Positions 23,574 to 35,376 of a DNA stretch of 64,000 nucleotides are shown piece after piece. Numbering within the stretch: the stretch's first letter is position 1; each line of letters starts with the position of its first letter. Location: the NCBI GenBank assembly GCA_019400425.1, contig JAFREE010000022.1:1-64000 (forward strand), in the 5' to 3' direction. Origin of the DNA: Hymenochaete sp. R1. Lineage: Eukaryota; Basidiomycota; Agaricomycetes; Hymenochaetales; Hymenochaetaceae. The notes beneath the pieces are model-generated. The model saw nothing but the letters and a program-made list of their open reading frames with translations. It had not been told where the DNA came from and made no database searches. Made by a program: the position numbers and the translations under genes.

Positions 23574-25363
23574 TTTAATGTATTTCGCGGTGCGCTACAG
23601 AGTGCTCTCTGAGGAACTGAGTCGGGCTTGCTGGGGGACGAGAGAGGCGTAACGTAGGGGTGGATGAAGGGAAGAGGACGACGAAAAAGACAACAACAAA
23701 ATAGGAGAGTGTTAGATGAGATGAAGTAGAGGCCGGGTAAGATCGCTGTGAAATCCTCACCTCACCAGTCCACGACGATGTAATAAGGGCAAGGGTCCAC
23801 TTAGTTCGGAGGGATTTATTTTTCCGTTGACGGCAGAGCCACTGGATTGAAAGCCCGGAGACAGATACGGAGGAGACATACTCGGTCTCGGACGTGGACG
23901 CATCAGTACGAGCTCGCACTCAATGCGAGATAGCCAGAGTGAGAAAGGGAGAGGGGACCGAGTGAAGCGGTTTCAGGTTCGGCGTCACTCTGTAGTCAGC
24001 CATCCGGAAGTGGATTTATCTTCGACTATTGCGAGCGAGGTTACTGATCCACAGTTCTTTCCGGTCGTGAGCGCCAACAAAAACAGAACAATGCTGCTAA
24101 AAATGGCAGTTTGATGGTATTACAGGGCACAGTGAACAGCATTGCAGAAAAAGAGTACGAGAGACGTTCGATGCCGACCAGTATCAAGAAGTTCCTTTAC
24201 GGAAATGCCGGACGTGGGTCGTGCTGGGTGGAAGAGAAGACTCTACCCCGGGCACTCCGGTGGTTGGCTACCATGTCGATGCCACGCGCTCGAGAGCAAA
24301 GGAGAGAAGGCTCGAAGTCCAACTACAGTTGCGAAGGAAAATCAGGAGACATTGAATATCTGTAGCTGAGTCCTGGTATTGAATATGACAACTAGTATAC
24401 TGTCCAATAGACTACGCACATGGCATTGGAGCATCATACCGGATCAACGCTCATGGCTGGGACAAGGCAACACATATTATGCTTTAGACCTTCGATCCAA
24501 GGACATGGAGACACTAGGAGAGGGTGGCGAGAACCAGTTCCATACCAACAGTTCCTGGCTTAATTAAGCACCGATGGATTGACTTCTTCCAGGGCCTTTG
24601 AGCTAAGTCCGAGTCTGTCCGAGTGCATATACTGAAAGCCATCGCTCGTAGCAATGGGAGACCCTTTGAGAAAGGTACAAGGGTACAGCGGAAAGGAGAC
24701 GTTCCAGACGGTGAATCCTCGGTGGTGGCAACAAGCGAAAAACACACAACTCTTGTGGCTGCCGACTGATGATTCAAGATGATTCAAGATCAAAATAAGT
24801 CTTCATATCGCACGTGATTTATGTCGGCCCCGCGAATTCGGAATCAATTCAACTGGGAACTCCATAGCATCCATTCAAAAAGGGAAGAGTCTTTATATGT
24901 AAAGGGTACACAAGAAAAACGGAAAAGGAAGTGAAAAATCGAATGCGACAAAAAGTCCTTCACAATCCGGGACTCAAGGTATGAATTACCAGACAGCGTA
25001 CTTTGATTGTTGATCAATCAGCTGTAAAGTAAAAAGAGAAACATGCGTGACAGATTGAGCCGGGATCATGGGAAAATCCGATGTAAATCAACGTCATCTT
25101 CAACTCTAATTCAGTGACTTACAACAGCAAGAGAAAACTTGAAGAAAGGCACTTACTAGGGATGAAATGGAATCACAAGGCGAAGTTGAGGAGAGATTGC
25201 ATAGGAAAAGAAGAAAGGACATCACATATGAGGAAAGATAATAGGAAAGAGCCTTTAGGATAGGATACAAAGACAGATGACATTCTTTTCATGCTTTCGT
25301 TATTTTGCGCCTACTGGCCCCCCAAAAAAGCAAAAGTCCGCCGAAGCACAAACGGCAAACCCC
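23574..25363. other. Intergenic, no gene recognised
   Basis: Promoter region of the minus-strand gene at 22043-23573 and 3' flank of the CCCH gene. A 12-13 nt direct repeat (GATGATTCAAGAT) occurs twice near 24770-24790. Short plus-strand frames at 23923-24567 are not supported. Confidence 0.55.
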
Positions 25364-28131
25364 TCACTTTTCTTCGTCCATCGCGAATAGATCATCGTCA
25401 TCATTTGTCAACACTGGCCCGCTCAATGGACTCGATAATGGGTGCGAGCCCCACCCTCGAGCGCTGCTACGCCTGGACACCGCTAAAGGGCCCGGAGCAG
25501 CAGCACTTCCCGCTGGCCCATTTTGCCCAGACCCAACAGGCATACTCAATCCTGGCGGTGGCCCTCCCATGTTGCCCGGACCGGTGGCATGCGGTTGCCC
25601 GCTCGATGGCATTCGCAACCCTGTCGCGGCAACAGACGAATATGAAAGATGTGAGAACATCGACGTCAGACCACCCAGGTCATCCTGTTGCTGTCCCAGA
25701 CCTCCTAAACTAGTTGTTGTGGCTCCGGACACAGTGCCCACTGCGGCTTGATGGGAGGGGTTTGTGTTTGCGGGAGGAGATGTTGGTACTTGAAGAGTTT
25801 GAACATGGGATTGATCTGGATGGTAGAAATTTTGTTGTCGTCCAGGTGTACCGCTTGCCCAATCGTGTGTTGAGCCGGGGCTAAACCCAGAGCCCACATC
25901 GCTCATCCCCCCGTTGGATCCAGGAGAGAACGCTGCTGCCGGTTGGAGGTGAATGCGTGAATATCCAGCTGCTAATCCTTGTGGGAGTGATTGCCCAGGA
26001 GCATGAGCTTGCAATGCGCGAGCACTCGGTGATACAAGGGACGGGGGAGCGCCCAAGCCTAAATGGTCAGCCCCACGACCAATGGACGAGGGTGGGGCGC
26101 CAGTAGGTCCACGGTGGTGCATCGGAGGAGATGGTTGGTACAAATCAAACGCAGGGCGACCAGTAGTAAGAAGCGACGAAGAGACCGAGGGTATCACTCC
26201 TCCCATGCCTAAAGTTGCCTCTTTACCATTTACTAACGTAGAAGAAGTAGATGGAGCTCGCGTCATGTCTTGTGGTTGAATGTGGCCTTGCGAAGACGCT
26301 CGAATTGTGCTCATGCGTTGAGGAGTATCGCGACCCATGTAGTGATGCAAACCTAAGAACGCTGCGCTCGCATTTGATGGATGAAGCATGCTTGGTGACG
26401 GACCGTCCTTACCAAGGACACTATTGGACGTAAAAGACGATGGAGTGCCAAAGGCTCCAGATGATGGAGAAGCACCGATATTAAATCCAGCGTTCGGGTC
26501 TGGTTGATCGTTACCAGAATCCCCCCAGATAGACCTGAGGTCCTGCGAGAGCATCGACGTTCCCGGAACACTTCGCGAATGTCGGTGACGGTTATCCTGC
26601 TGCGTTTGCTGTTGGACACCAGGCCTTACAACCGAGGTCGCCATCCCGTTAATGCCTGGGTTACTCGACGATGTACGCGACATTCGTCGACTCTGCTCCT
26701 CCGGCGTGAGTAAATCCGAGAGTGATGATGGCACGAAGTCTTCCATTTCTTCTTCATGAAAAGTCTCTGCAAACGATCTGAAAGACTGTGTATCTGTAGT
26801 CATACTTGAAAGGACAGGCAGAGATCCAACTGTGAACGACGTTTGTCCCACGCCCGCATTAGGGGCAGGTCCGGGCCTCCCACGGATATGCTCGATATTT
26901 TGCTGAGAAAACAAATTTTGCGGCCCGGGCGCACTGAATGTAGATGTTTGCGTCATTCCCGGAGCAGCATTATTTCCTTTGGCAGCTTCGCCTGTCGCAA
27001 CCCCACCAGAACGAGGTGATGTAGCGGGTGAGAAACCATTTATACGTACAGGGTTTGCGCCGGGAGAAGAATGGGGAGGCGAGCCGACGGGTCCAAAGTC
27101 AACTGAGTTTGAGCTTGCATGGCGACCTGTGAAGCGGTGTGGCTTTGTCGGTGTAGCAAGGAACGGGCTCGATTCCGTAGCTCCTGTTCCTGGTGGGGAA
27201 GCCACACCACCATTGCTGTTGTTGGAGGTCTGCGACTGAGCTGACGGTGGGTAAAGCTCGGAACTCTCATTATTCTCCATTTCCTGAGCGTAGACGTCTT
27301 CTTTTGGGGGCTGAGTAGTTGCTGAGGCGTCCGGATGGGGTTTCGAAGGGATACCTTTTGCAGCATTCGCAAAGGAATCGAATGATGTAAAGTCTGTATC
27401 TTTCAAAGCCGGAGCTGGTGCAGCGGGCGCTGGTGCGGCCTTGGAGGTCATCGAAATGGGTGGCCTTGCTCCTGATGGAGGAATACGCGTTGGCGCAGTC
27501 GAACCAAACGGGAGCAGGGATGCATTTCGTGTCGGGGCAGTGCCACCACTGCCTTGCAGTTCACTAGCACCCACCTTTCTCCCTCTTGCCGCCGTTTCTC
27601 TCTCGCGCCCGAGCTCGCGGTCGCGATCTCGGTCTCGTTGTGTCTGCAAGCCTCCAGCGCCCGCGCCCGCACCCGAGTTCGCTGCAATTTGTGCTGCTTT
27701 CTTGTTACGGCGGTCCATGGCCATGCCTTGGCCAGGAAGAACGTGTGCGAGTGCACATTTATGGCCAAATTTGCAGTTTCCCTTCACAAACCATGAGCAA
27801 GTCTCTTTGTGTTGGCCTGGTTCGAGTACGCTGTGTGAGAAGTTGCAGGAGGATCCGGCCGTGCAAGACCCGACTCTGAAGAATTTGCAGGGGACATGGG
27901 AGACATCCTTCGCTTAAAAACGTAAATATTCGCGTCAATAATTTTTCATCACACACGGAGAAGAGGAAGAACTATGGTCCAAACACCGTACACACGAGCA
28001 AGGCAAGGCAGAGTGAGTCGGTGAAGTAAGCCTTACTCACTCTTGGAAGACTGTCCTTTCCCGCCCCTCGACTTGTCATAAGCATCTGGCGAATTATGCA
28101 TGTCTGGAAGCGCTTCAACAGCAGCTGCCAT
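25364..28131 (-). CDS. Two-finger CCCH zinc-finger protein (Lee1/Cps3-like)
   Basis: Exons 28131-28041 and 27912-25364, 879 aa. Joining them completes two CCCH fingers that the large open frame alone cuts: C39-x7-C47-x5-C53-x3-H57 and C69-x7-C77-x5-C83-x3-H87. They are followed by AHVLPGQGMAMDRRNKKAAQ. The remaining 780 residues are low-complexity Ser/Pro/Gly/Gln-rich, with a few ordered pieces (FAETFHEEEMEDFVPSSLSDL, MFSHLSYSSVAATGLRMPSS). Such paired fingers bind RNA, and fungal relatives are linked to mRNA control and growth. The long disordered tail probably mediates protein contacts. The ending DDDDLFAMDEEK is acidic. Confidence 0.88.
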
Positions 28132-28526
28132 CGTAGCCGGATCTCGCTGGTAATGAGATAGTGGGGGAAGGAGGAGGACAAACAGCGAGGTAAGGAAGAG
28201 AGGGATAGGTTGTATCGCTGTATGCTGAGCTCGCTACAGAGATGCGATGCGAAGGTCACGAGCAAAGCCTGCTTACTTAAGCTATCTACCTGTCCTCCTC
28301 AGTCAAACTTTCTCGGCTCTCTCTCCCTTCTAGCTACACCGTCTGGTGCAAAGTAATTTTCTTAGTCTGAACTTTATTCTACGTGGTCAAAGATGGGCAT
28401 GGAAATGTCATCATACATCTCAGAGAAGTTACACGATACAAACCAACTTGTATTTAGATACAATTTTGGAGGGTAAGAAACGCGCAATGAAGGTCTTCAG
28501 TACAATTATACAAGCGCCGCAGGCTT
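28132..28526. other. Intergenic, CCCH gene promoter
   Basis: No gene. Upstream region of the CCCH gene and 3' flank of the eIF2-alpha gene, which lie head to tail on the minus strand. Confidence 0.6.
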
Positions 28527-29863
28527 TTAATCCTCCTCCTCTTCCTCCTCGTCGCCAGATACTTCCGCATTTTCCCGTCCGACCTTCGCCATGAGCTGCG
28601 ATAACTCTGCTTCGTCTGTTTCGGACACGGCTTTGGGCTAATAACAAATATGACAATGAGGTAAAAGGCTACACTACTAAAATAAAACGTAGGCACACCT
28701 TCATCTTGACAACTAGGCTACCACCTTCCTGCTCTATCGTGTTCTGAATCATTTCTATCGCATGCTCAAGTCGCTCTGTAGCAGCAATCTAAAAGAGGGT
28801 GGAAGTAAGACTGGATGTATTTAGCTACAATCGTATGAAAGATGAAGCGCACCTTGTCCGTGGCATTAGTCGCAAGAACATACAGCGGCGGAGCAACGAG
28901 TTTCGCCTTGATCGGGACCGCCTCAGAGCTGACATTTTCCCCAGCCCGAAGAGCCCGCTTGATCGCATCGATACCCGCATCGTTGTAGCACGTTAGTTCA
29001 ATATCCGCACGTAATTTGATAGCCTGCGGTGTCAACCGGCGAGCAATCGTTGCTTGCAGTTCGGAGATGGTAGCAGGTGATGGTACAATTTCAAGCGATG
29101 AGAAAACTTGATCGGGCTCTCTGAATAATTGAACGGTATTTTTATAAACTTCGAAGTAGGACAATAAATGGTAGAAGAAACATACGTTAAAGCAGCTTTG
29201 AACGCGTCATATGGATGTCCGAACGCTTTTCCTAACGGCCAAGCAATCTGTTCATAGAGCAATTTCAACCTGGACTCTTCGCTCTCCCCAGCGATCCCCG
29301 GAGTCTCCTCCTCATGATCCCCTTCATGCTTCGTCTCGACATCCTGTCCGCCTTCCTTCGATACTTCATCACCAGAAAGTTTTGAAGCGACGTGTCGCAG
29401 GATAGATGCAACAGCTTTTGATTTCATGAACCGCTCCTCGCATTTTGTGATATCCTCAGGTGACACACGACGTTTTGAAAGGTCAATGTAGCCTGGCCCC
29501 AATCCCATGGGTCAACTCGTCGATTCAAAATCACAAGTCAAGACTGACCTTTTTCTTTGTCCACACGCAATACGACAACCACTTCATTTCTCCCGACTCG
29601 GATGAGCTTTTGAATGGACCGGATACGCCGACGAGAAAGCTCAGAAAGCAGTATCATCCCCTCGATGTTATCGTACTCTAGCTGAGCATGCCATTCAAAG
29701 CGTCATCGGAAAGAGGAACATTTTAGCCATCATAACGCTGTACGCAACTTAATGGATGACCCCGACGCACCAGCTTTACATATGCACCCATTTCCGCAAT
29801 CTGGCGGACTTGGACCATCACCAGCTCTTCCACTTCAGGATATTGTTGTTCGTAATACCTCAT
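28527..29863 (-). CDS. SUI2: Translation initiation factor eIF2 alpha subunit
   Basis: Exons 29863-29771, 29681-29549, 29492-29186, 29120-28853, 28788-28699 and 28637-28527, 333 aa. The S1 domain is near identical to the eukaryotic consensus: [38 protein letters not shown] and [19 protein letters not shown]. The regulatory serine (Ser51 in the usual numbering) is S47 here, in SELSRRR, so control by Gcn2-type kinases should be conserved. A helical domain and an alpha/beta domain follow, then the acidic tail [10 protein letters not shown] Glu/Gly-rich insert (about residues 108-138, around [16 protein letters not shown]) is longer than usual for the family. The eIF2 complex delivers Met-tRNAi to the 40S subunit. 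Confidence 0.97.
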
Positions 29864-30277
29864 CCTCTCGTCTGGTGCCAATAGAAGTCTAGAAGGCGAT
29901 GAAAGTGAAAGAATTTCACGAGTGTAAAGGAAAGAGTTTGAGGGATTGACAAGTCGGGCAGAGTTCCATGCAGCAAAGACAGGTGGGCGTCGATCATTTG
30001 TGACTCAAAATAATTCAAATTGATTTCTTCCGGGAGTAATACTACTATTACTAGTACTAGTATGGAAAGCGGAAACCACAGTCCGCGCAGGTGGAAATCC
30101 TACTTCTTCACTCCTGACTCTTGACCTTCAACTATAACGTTCGTCCGGATGCGAGTTTGAAGGATAGAGATTTCGTTAGGATCCGGAGTCCCAATGACTT
30201 CTCACGCGTTCACTCGCTCGGTCCTTACTCAAAAATTTGTCAAAATATAGTTACGATATATATAAATGGGTTCGCAT
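29864..30277. other. Intergenic, eIF2-alpha promoter
   Basis: No gene. Contains an ACTAGTACTAGT-type repeat near 30050-30062, just upstream of the eIF2-alpha start. Confidence 0.6.
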
Positions 30278-32424
30278 TCAGGCGATTGCCCATAACGAGC
30301 TGACAATATCACCTTCCACTGACTTACTCTCTTCACTATTGATGGCAATCTGTCTGACAAGTTCCGCTTCCAAGACAGACGGTTCTTTCTTGATCCTCCT
30401 TTTAACTTCTGTCTCAAATAGCTGCCCGAGAGTCAGATGACAGTATCATAGGATCAAGACCACAAACAAAAGCTCACCGTCACATAAGTATGATCTAAGA
30501 AATCCTCCATGGAAAAACCGGGCTTCGTGAATGCTTCTTCGAATAGTTTTGCAAGTGTTGCTACTGGGGCATGATAATGCTGTCTATGGGTTGCAAGTTC
30601 CCACAATGAGCTCTGCAACGCATGCGTCTGCATCGGATTGGCCTCCTTCTCATCGAACGGGTCAAGCCCATGGTCATCTTGTTCTTCTCCTTCCGGTCGA
30701 TGGATCATGCCCATCAGCGCTGGATGCCGTTTCAGAATATTGTACGTGAAAGGGATCACAATAAGTAATCCTGCGGGCGGCGCCGAAAGAGAAAGTCGGG
30801 CGAGACGTTTGATGAAGGAGGCAAGGAGAGCAGAGGGAAGGTGTGTGCTGCTCAGGAAGAGTTCTAAGAGCCGGAAGAAGCGTGCACGGTAACGGAGGTG
30901 GAGAACGTCTCGAGTAAGGAAAGCATATAGCCGAGAGTAGAATGCCGGATAATCCCTAGCGAGGATATAGAATTAGCTCATTTACTCCGTTGAAACAAAG
31001 TTAAAATACGTACAAATTGTATTCCTTCATAAGAATAAAAAGCGCATTGAGGGCCAATAAGCCAACGTGACCACCAAAGTCAACGCAGGACGCGACCCAA
31101 TCCATTATGAGGACTGGTCTCGTAAGATGAGGCAGCACATTATGATGGAGCACGGCTAGCGCACGTGAAACTAAGAAAAGTTGGCTTTGTTTCGCGTAGT
31201 CCAACTCTTCATCTGATCCAGTATCGAATGCTTCTCCGCCTCTCGAGAGAAGAGGTAATAGGACGAGCCAGCAGCGAGTAAAGACAGCTCGGTGGGCTGC
31301 GCGACTGTGGAGTTGAGCGAGTACAGACAGAGTGTGGATCCTTCTTGAACGCCCCTTCCCTTTTTCTGTCGCTTTTGGTGTGCTAGGATCATCAAAAAAC
31401 TTGCGCCAATCATCATTGTCTACGTCCTCGTCTCCAGAGTCGTCCGAGCCAGACTGAGCGGAGTCGTTTTCGGTCTTCTTCGGCTTTTTGCTTACGCTTT
31501 CTACCCAAAATTGATCTGATTTGAACGTTGCGGAGGCGGATGATGGCATCCCGCTGATCCTTTCAAGGATGAAAAGGGCGTTAGCTGGAAGTAACGGGTA
31601 TGCTTGCACAATGGTTGGATCTTCCAATAGGGTTCTGGGCTAGTTTAAGTCGCTTATACGAATTGAAAAACTTCAAGCAAAACACTTACGAGGTCTCTCG
31701 CAAAAAAAACCATCTTAAATCGGCACAAACGTTGAGCCACGTTTCGAGTAAGAGGTCGCGAACGTCATGTTCCAGCTTTCGTTGCGTTTCCGTCACGCGA
31801 CGCTTGCGCCCTTTGCTTGTTGTACGAGGAGAGATAGGGCAGAGTAACAGGCCCCGAATGATTTTCTGGAAAAAAGGTACGTCGAAATGCAAGGCTGTCG
31901 GATCGCCAGGCTCAACCTGGTCTGAGAGTGGACGGAGAAGCGAAAATAAGATTCTTAGTGCAGATTGCTAGAAGACGGTGAGCAAAGACTATGTTGGGTA
32001 TGGCTAATGGACGTACTCTGATCGTGCTATTGTCATCTTGAAGCAGTCCACACAGCAAGTCTGTGAATGCATCCAGACGAGCGAGCATCCAAGCTCGTAC
32101 CGCCCTCCTCCCAGTTGCATCCTTCCCAGACCCATCCTCCTCCCTTACACTGGATAATATACCCTTCCGCAAAACAAGAGTGAAGCTGCGGTACAATGCA
32201 AAGATGGACTTGACGACGATTTCAACATCGTCCGAGCTTACAGCGATCTGGAGTAAATCTGCCAAGGAGTTTAAGGAACCGTTTGTTTCAAGAGCCTCGG
32301 AAACGGTCATTTCGAGTTGAGCAACGCGCTGGGAGCCGCTAGTGCTACTGCTCTCTCCATTAACTGAACTAGCTGTCTTAATTTTCTTCGTTGATCGTGG
32401 TAAAGAAGAGCTAGTGCCGACCAT
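30278..32424 (-). CDS. NOC4: Ribosome assembly protein Noc4 (CBF/Mak21 family)
   Basis: Exons 32424-32017, 31967-31690, 31634-31014, 30955-30478 and 30421-30278, 642 aa. The CBF domain in the C-terminal half is unmistakable: HNVLPHLTRPVLIMDW, GGHVGLLALNALFILMKEYN, DYPAFYSRLYAFLTRDVLH, FLSSTHLPSALLASFIKRL and VIPFTYNILKRHPALM. The family partners Nop14 in nucleolar 40S maturation. An acidic linker (DSGDEDVDNDDWRKFFDDP) precedes the CBF part. The start is uncertain: ATG 32424 begins MVGTSSSLPRSTKKIK, but the frame stays open to an ATG at 32508, adding 28 residues. The exact C-terminus after RQIAINSEES is less sure than the rest. Confidence 0.93.
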
Positions 32425-33364
32425 GACGGCCTGTAGTACGAATTGAAGTATTTGAAGTTTCGGGACGCGATTGACTTCTGCTGAAATTCTCGGGCGCCCA
32501 AAATCCATCCGTGCTGTAACGTGTCGATCGAAATTTCAAACTCCGCATGTGCTTGTCGTTGTTTGTGGCTATGGGGATTTGACTGGAACAAACTGATACT
32601 CGGGATCAGAAGAACAGTACACGGGCACAGGAGCATTCGCCATAAAGCCATTCAATTGTCGTTCGAGTATACGAGTCGAGACGTGTCGACGCAAATACCT
32701 TCAGTAATTAAAAGGGAGACAACGACCGCCTCGGTGAAGAAGCTTGAGCTCGAATATAATCGTGCAATATTGGCAAATTACGTTTAATGCGTCTATGCCC
32801 GTGAAAAGTTCAAAAAGTATTCATCTGATTTGAGTGGTTGCAGGGGTAGCTGCTTTTAGCTGGCATTGCATGATTCCTTCATTATTTTCTTTTTAAAGCA
32901 CCGCTGCTCGCCCCCTCCTGATTATAAGAAAGAGTTTTGCCTTGTCCAGGCGGCCTCGTGGGATAGGCACCCTTATCAGGGCTTGAGGAATCAATGCTCC
33001 AGTTTATTTTCCACCAAGAGTACGCAGTCGGTGAGTGACAGTACCAGTGCAGCCTTCGGCGGCTCGGGGTGCCTGCTCAAGCTCTTTGAACAACTCAAAC
33101 ATGGTGCTCGTTGGGGAGAACTCGCTTGGAAGGTACGGCTCCTTGAAGCGTACGTAGGTGTCGTACATATCTGACCAATATAGCAAAACAAGGCCATCAT
33201 GCTTGATTTGCAATTGTGGTCGAACGGCGAGAAATGTGTTACCATAACCCGTTGAGCGCAATCTGGTGATCGGGTAAGTAAGTAAGGGTGAGACGCGCCG
33301 GAGCCACGTGAACCGGCGGGGGTGTCGCAGAGACCTCAGACTTCTTCAAGTACTTCATCCTGCA
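32425..33364. other. Divergent intergenic between NOC4 and COQ3
   Basis: Shared upstream region of the minus-strand NOC4 and plus-strand COQ3 genes. Contains the unassigned minus-strand frame at 33004-33261, listed separately. Nothing else recognised. Confidence 0.5.
33004..33261 (-). other. Unassigned minus-strand open frame (about 85 codons)
   Basis: An open frame without an ATG at its 5' end; it would need an upstream exon, which would run into the COQ3 promoter. The translation is protein-like rather than biased (HDGLVLLYWSDMYDTYVRF, TMFELFKELEQAPRAAEG), hence the listing. I do not recognise it. It could be the last exon of a small gene, a remnant, or chance. Confidence 0.25.
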
Positions 33365-34463
33365 ATGAGCAACATCCTTCGGTCTCACCATGTAAAGTCA
33401 GGTTTCTTATCTGCTCTTTCGCCCAAGGAGACAAGGAAGCTGTCACCCTCACGAACTCGTATTTCATCTTTATCAACAGCACCTTCCTCCCCGAACAATA
33501 GCCCATCTACAGTAAACGAGGATGAAATCAAGTTCTTCTCGCGGCTGTCCTCTCAGTGGTGGGACGAAAAAGGAGAGTTTGGGTTACTGCACAAGATGAA
33601 TCCGATTCGCGTACAGTTCATTCGAGAGAAACTGCTTGAAGCCGCGTTCGAAGACGCAAAGGGCGATTCAGAAAGAAAAGAAAACTATTCTAGGATCCTT
33701 ACAGGGAAGGATGTGCTAGATATCGGTTGTGGAGGCGGTCTCCTATCGGAGGTGCGTCTATATAGCGTAGTCAAGTACCCTGGACCAAACTGACAGCTCT
33801 CTTCTCTTCCAGTCTCTTGCGCGCTTGGGGGCGAATACGACCGGAATCGACGCGTCCTCGTCAAATATCTCTATCGCTTCGTTGCACTCGTCTCAAGATC
33901 CCGCTCTTAGTGACCCAAACAGGGCTCGTCTCTCGTATAGACATGCACCTGCTGAAGACTTGCTCAATGAAGATAGGCGCTATGATATTGTGTGTGCAAT
34001 GGAAATTTTAGAACATGTCAAAAACCCACCAGCGTTTCTCAGATCATGTGCGGAGCTCGTAAAGGTCCGTTCTTCCCCATTAAAATATTAATGACGTGCT
34101 GAAATTCGTCGGTCGAAGCCTGGTGGTCATCTCTTCCTCTCAACTATTTCTCGCACGCCTCTCGCGTACTTCCTCACCATACTTGCTGCAGAGAAGCTTT
34201 TACGGCTGGTCGAGGCTGGGACACATACATTTGATAAATATGTGAAGCCCTCAGAACTTGTTGAGTTCTTCAGACGTCCAGTGTCGGCAGGGAAAAGTCC
34301 ATGGATCTCCGACCTGTATGGCGGTGCTCCGCCTCGACGCGAAGCCGAAGTGCGTGGGATGGTGTTCTTGCCATGGAAAGGGACATGGGAACTCGCACCA
34401 TCAGGCGCTTTTGGCACGACGGAGTGCAACTACTTATTCTGGGTGCGGAAGCCTCATGATTGA
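33365..34463 (+). CDS. COQ3: Ubiquinone biosynthesis O-methyltransferase
   Basis: Exons 33365-33751, 33813-34064 and 34119-34463, 327 aa. The N-terminal 50 residues are Ser/Arg/Lys-rich with few acids, typical of a mitochondrial presequence. UbiG/Coq3 landmarks: FFSRLSSQWWDEKGEFGLLHKMNPIRV at about 59-85, the SAM-binding motif VLDIGCGGG at 117-125, and MEILEHVKNPPAFL, PGGHLFLSTISRT and YLFWVRKP later. The enzyme makes both O-methylations in coenzyme Q synthesis on the matrix side of the inner membrane. ATG 33365 is the first ATG in frame; the frame is open upstream only from a GTG. Confidence 0.96.
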
Positions 34464-35376
34464 AAGATCTCGATTGCGCTCAAGAGTTTCCTGGGGAATA
34501 AGATCAGTCGCTGGTGAGTCTAAATATCGATTATGAAGTGAAATGTTTCTCTGGTTGAACAGTTTTGCCGGTGCTCCGTGACTCTCTCGACCAGAAATGC
34601 TCCGTCTTTGGTGACCATATAATCACTTTGGCGCGAGTCTATCGGCAGAAGTAGCAATGGCGCAAAGGATGGATCCTCTTTGGTTACATTAAGTTTTTTT
34701 TTTAAAAAATCGGGTCACTTTAGTGACCATCAACTCCTTCGTTGAATCGACATGAAGCCGAATGAATGGATGGGGCCTTTAACATTGAGGTCCAGGACTG
34801 GTGTCAAATGGATCCGCCAAATGCAAGATATGTCAATGGAACTTCGTTTCAACAGCTAAATCTTTTGCGTGTAAACGGCGAAGGCTGGCAAGAAATCATG
34901 TGCTCTCAGCCGAATCAAAGATTTGCTGGACCCTTTATAAATATTCACACCCTCTGAATAGCGAAGCAGTGGGGAAAAGGTAAACATTTGTTTTTGGGAG
35001 CATCGCTAAATTTAGGTGGCGCATGAAGCCGTACATAATTTCATGCTGGGAGCTTTTGGACCAGAACGTTATAAGAACGCGAGAAACGAGGAACACAGGG
35101 AATTGAGATCTGACACGTCCCACTAGTACTGACGACATTGAATTGGGGTTCTCGCGGAAAGTTCCAAAGCCGCTGGTCCGTGTAGCGAAGAAGCGCGAGC
35201 CTCGGCCTTAGTAGTTCGATTGTTTTGTCCACTTCTTCATCCGTTGCCCTGAGCTACCGACGGAATGCGGTCTCGGGTAGATTCTCTCATAGCTTTATAT
35301 ATGAAAACCCCATCCACCTCCGTCTGAACGATATTTCCTTCCTTCTGCCCTTGTCCATGTGGAATCGACAGACAGG
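34464..35376. other. Intergenic, no gene recognised
   Basis: COQ3 3' flank and upstream region of the first DUF6534-like gene. Short frames at 34766-35232 are unsupported. Confidence 0.55.
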
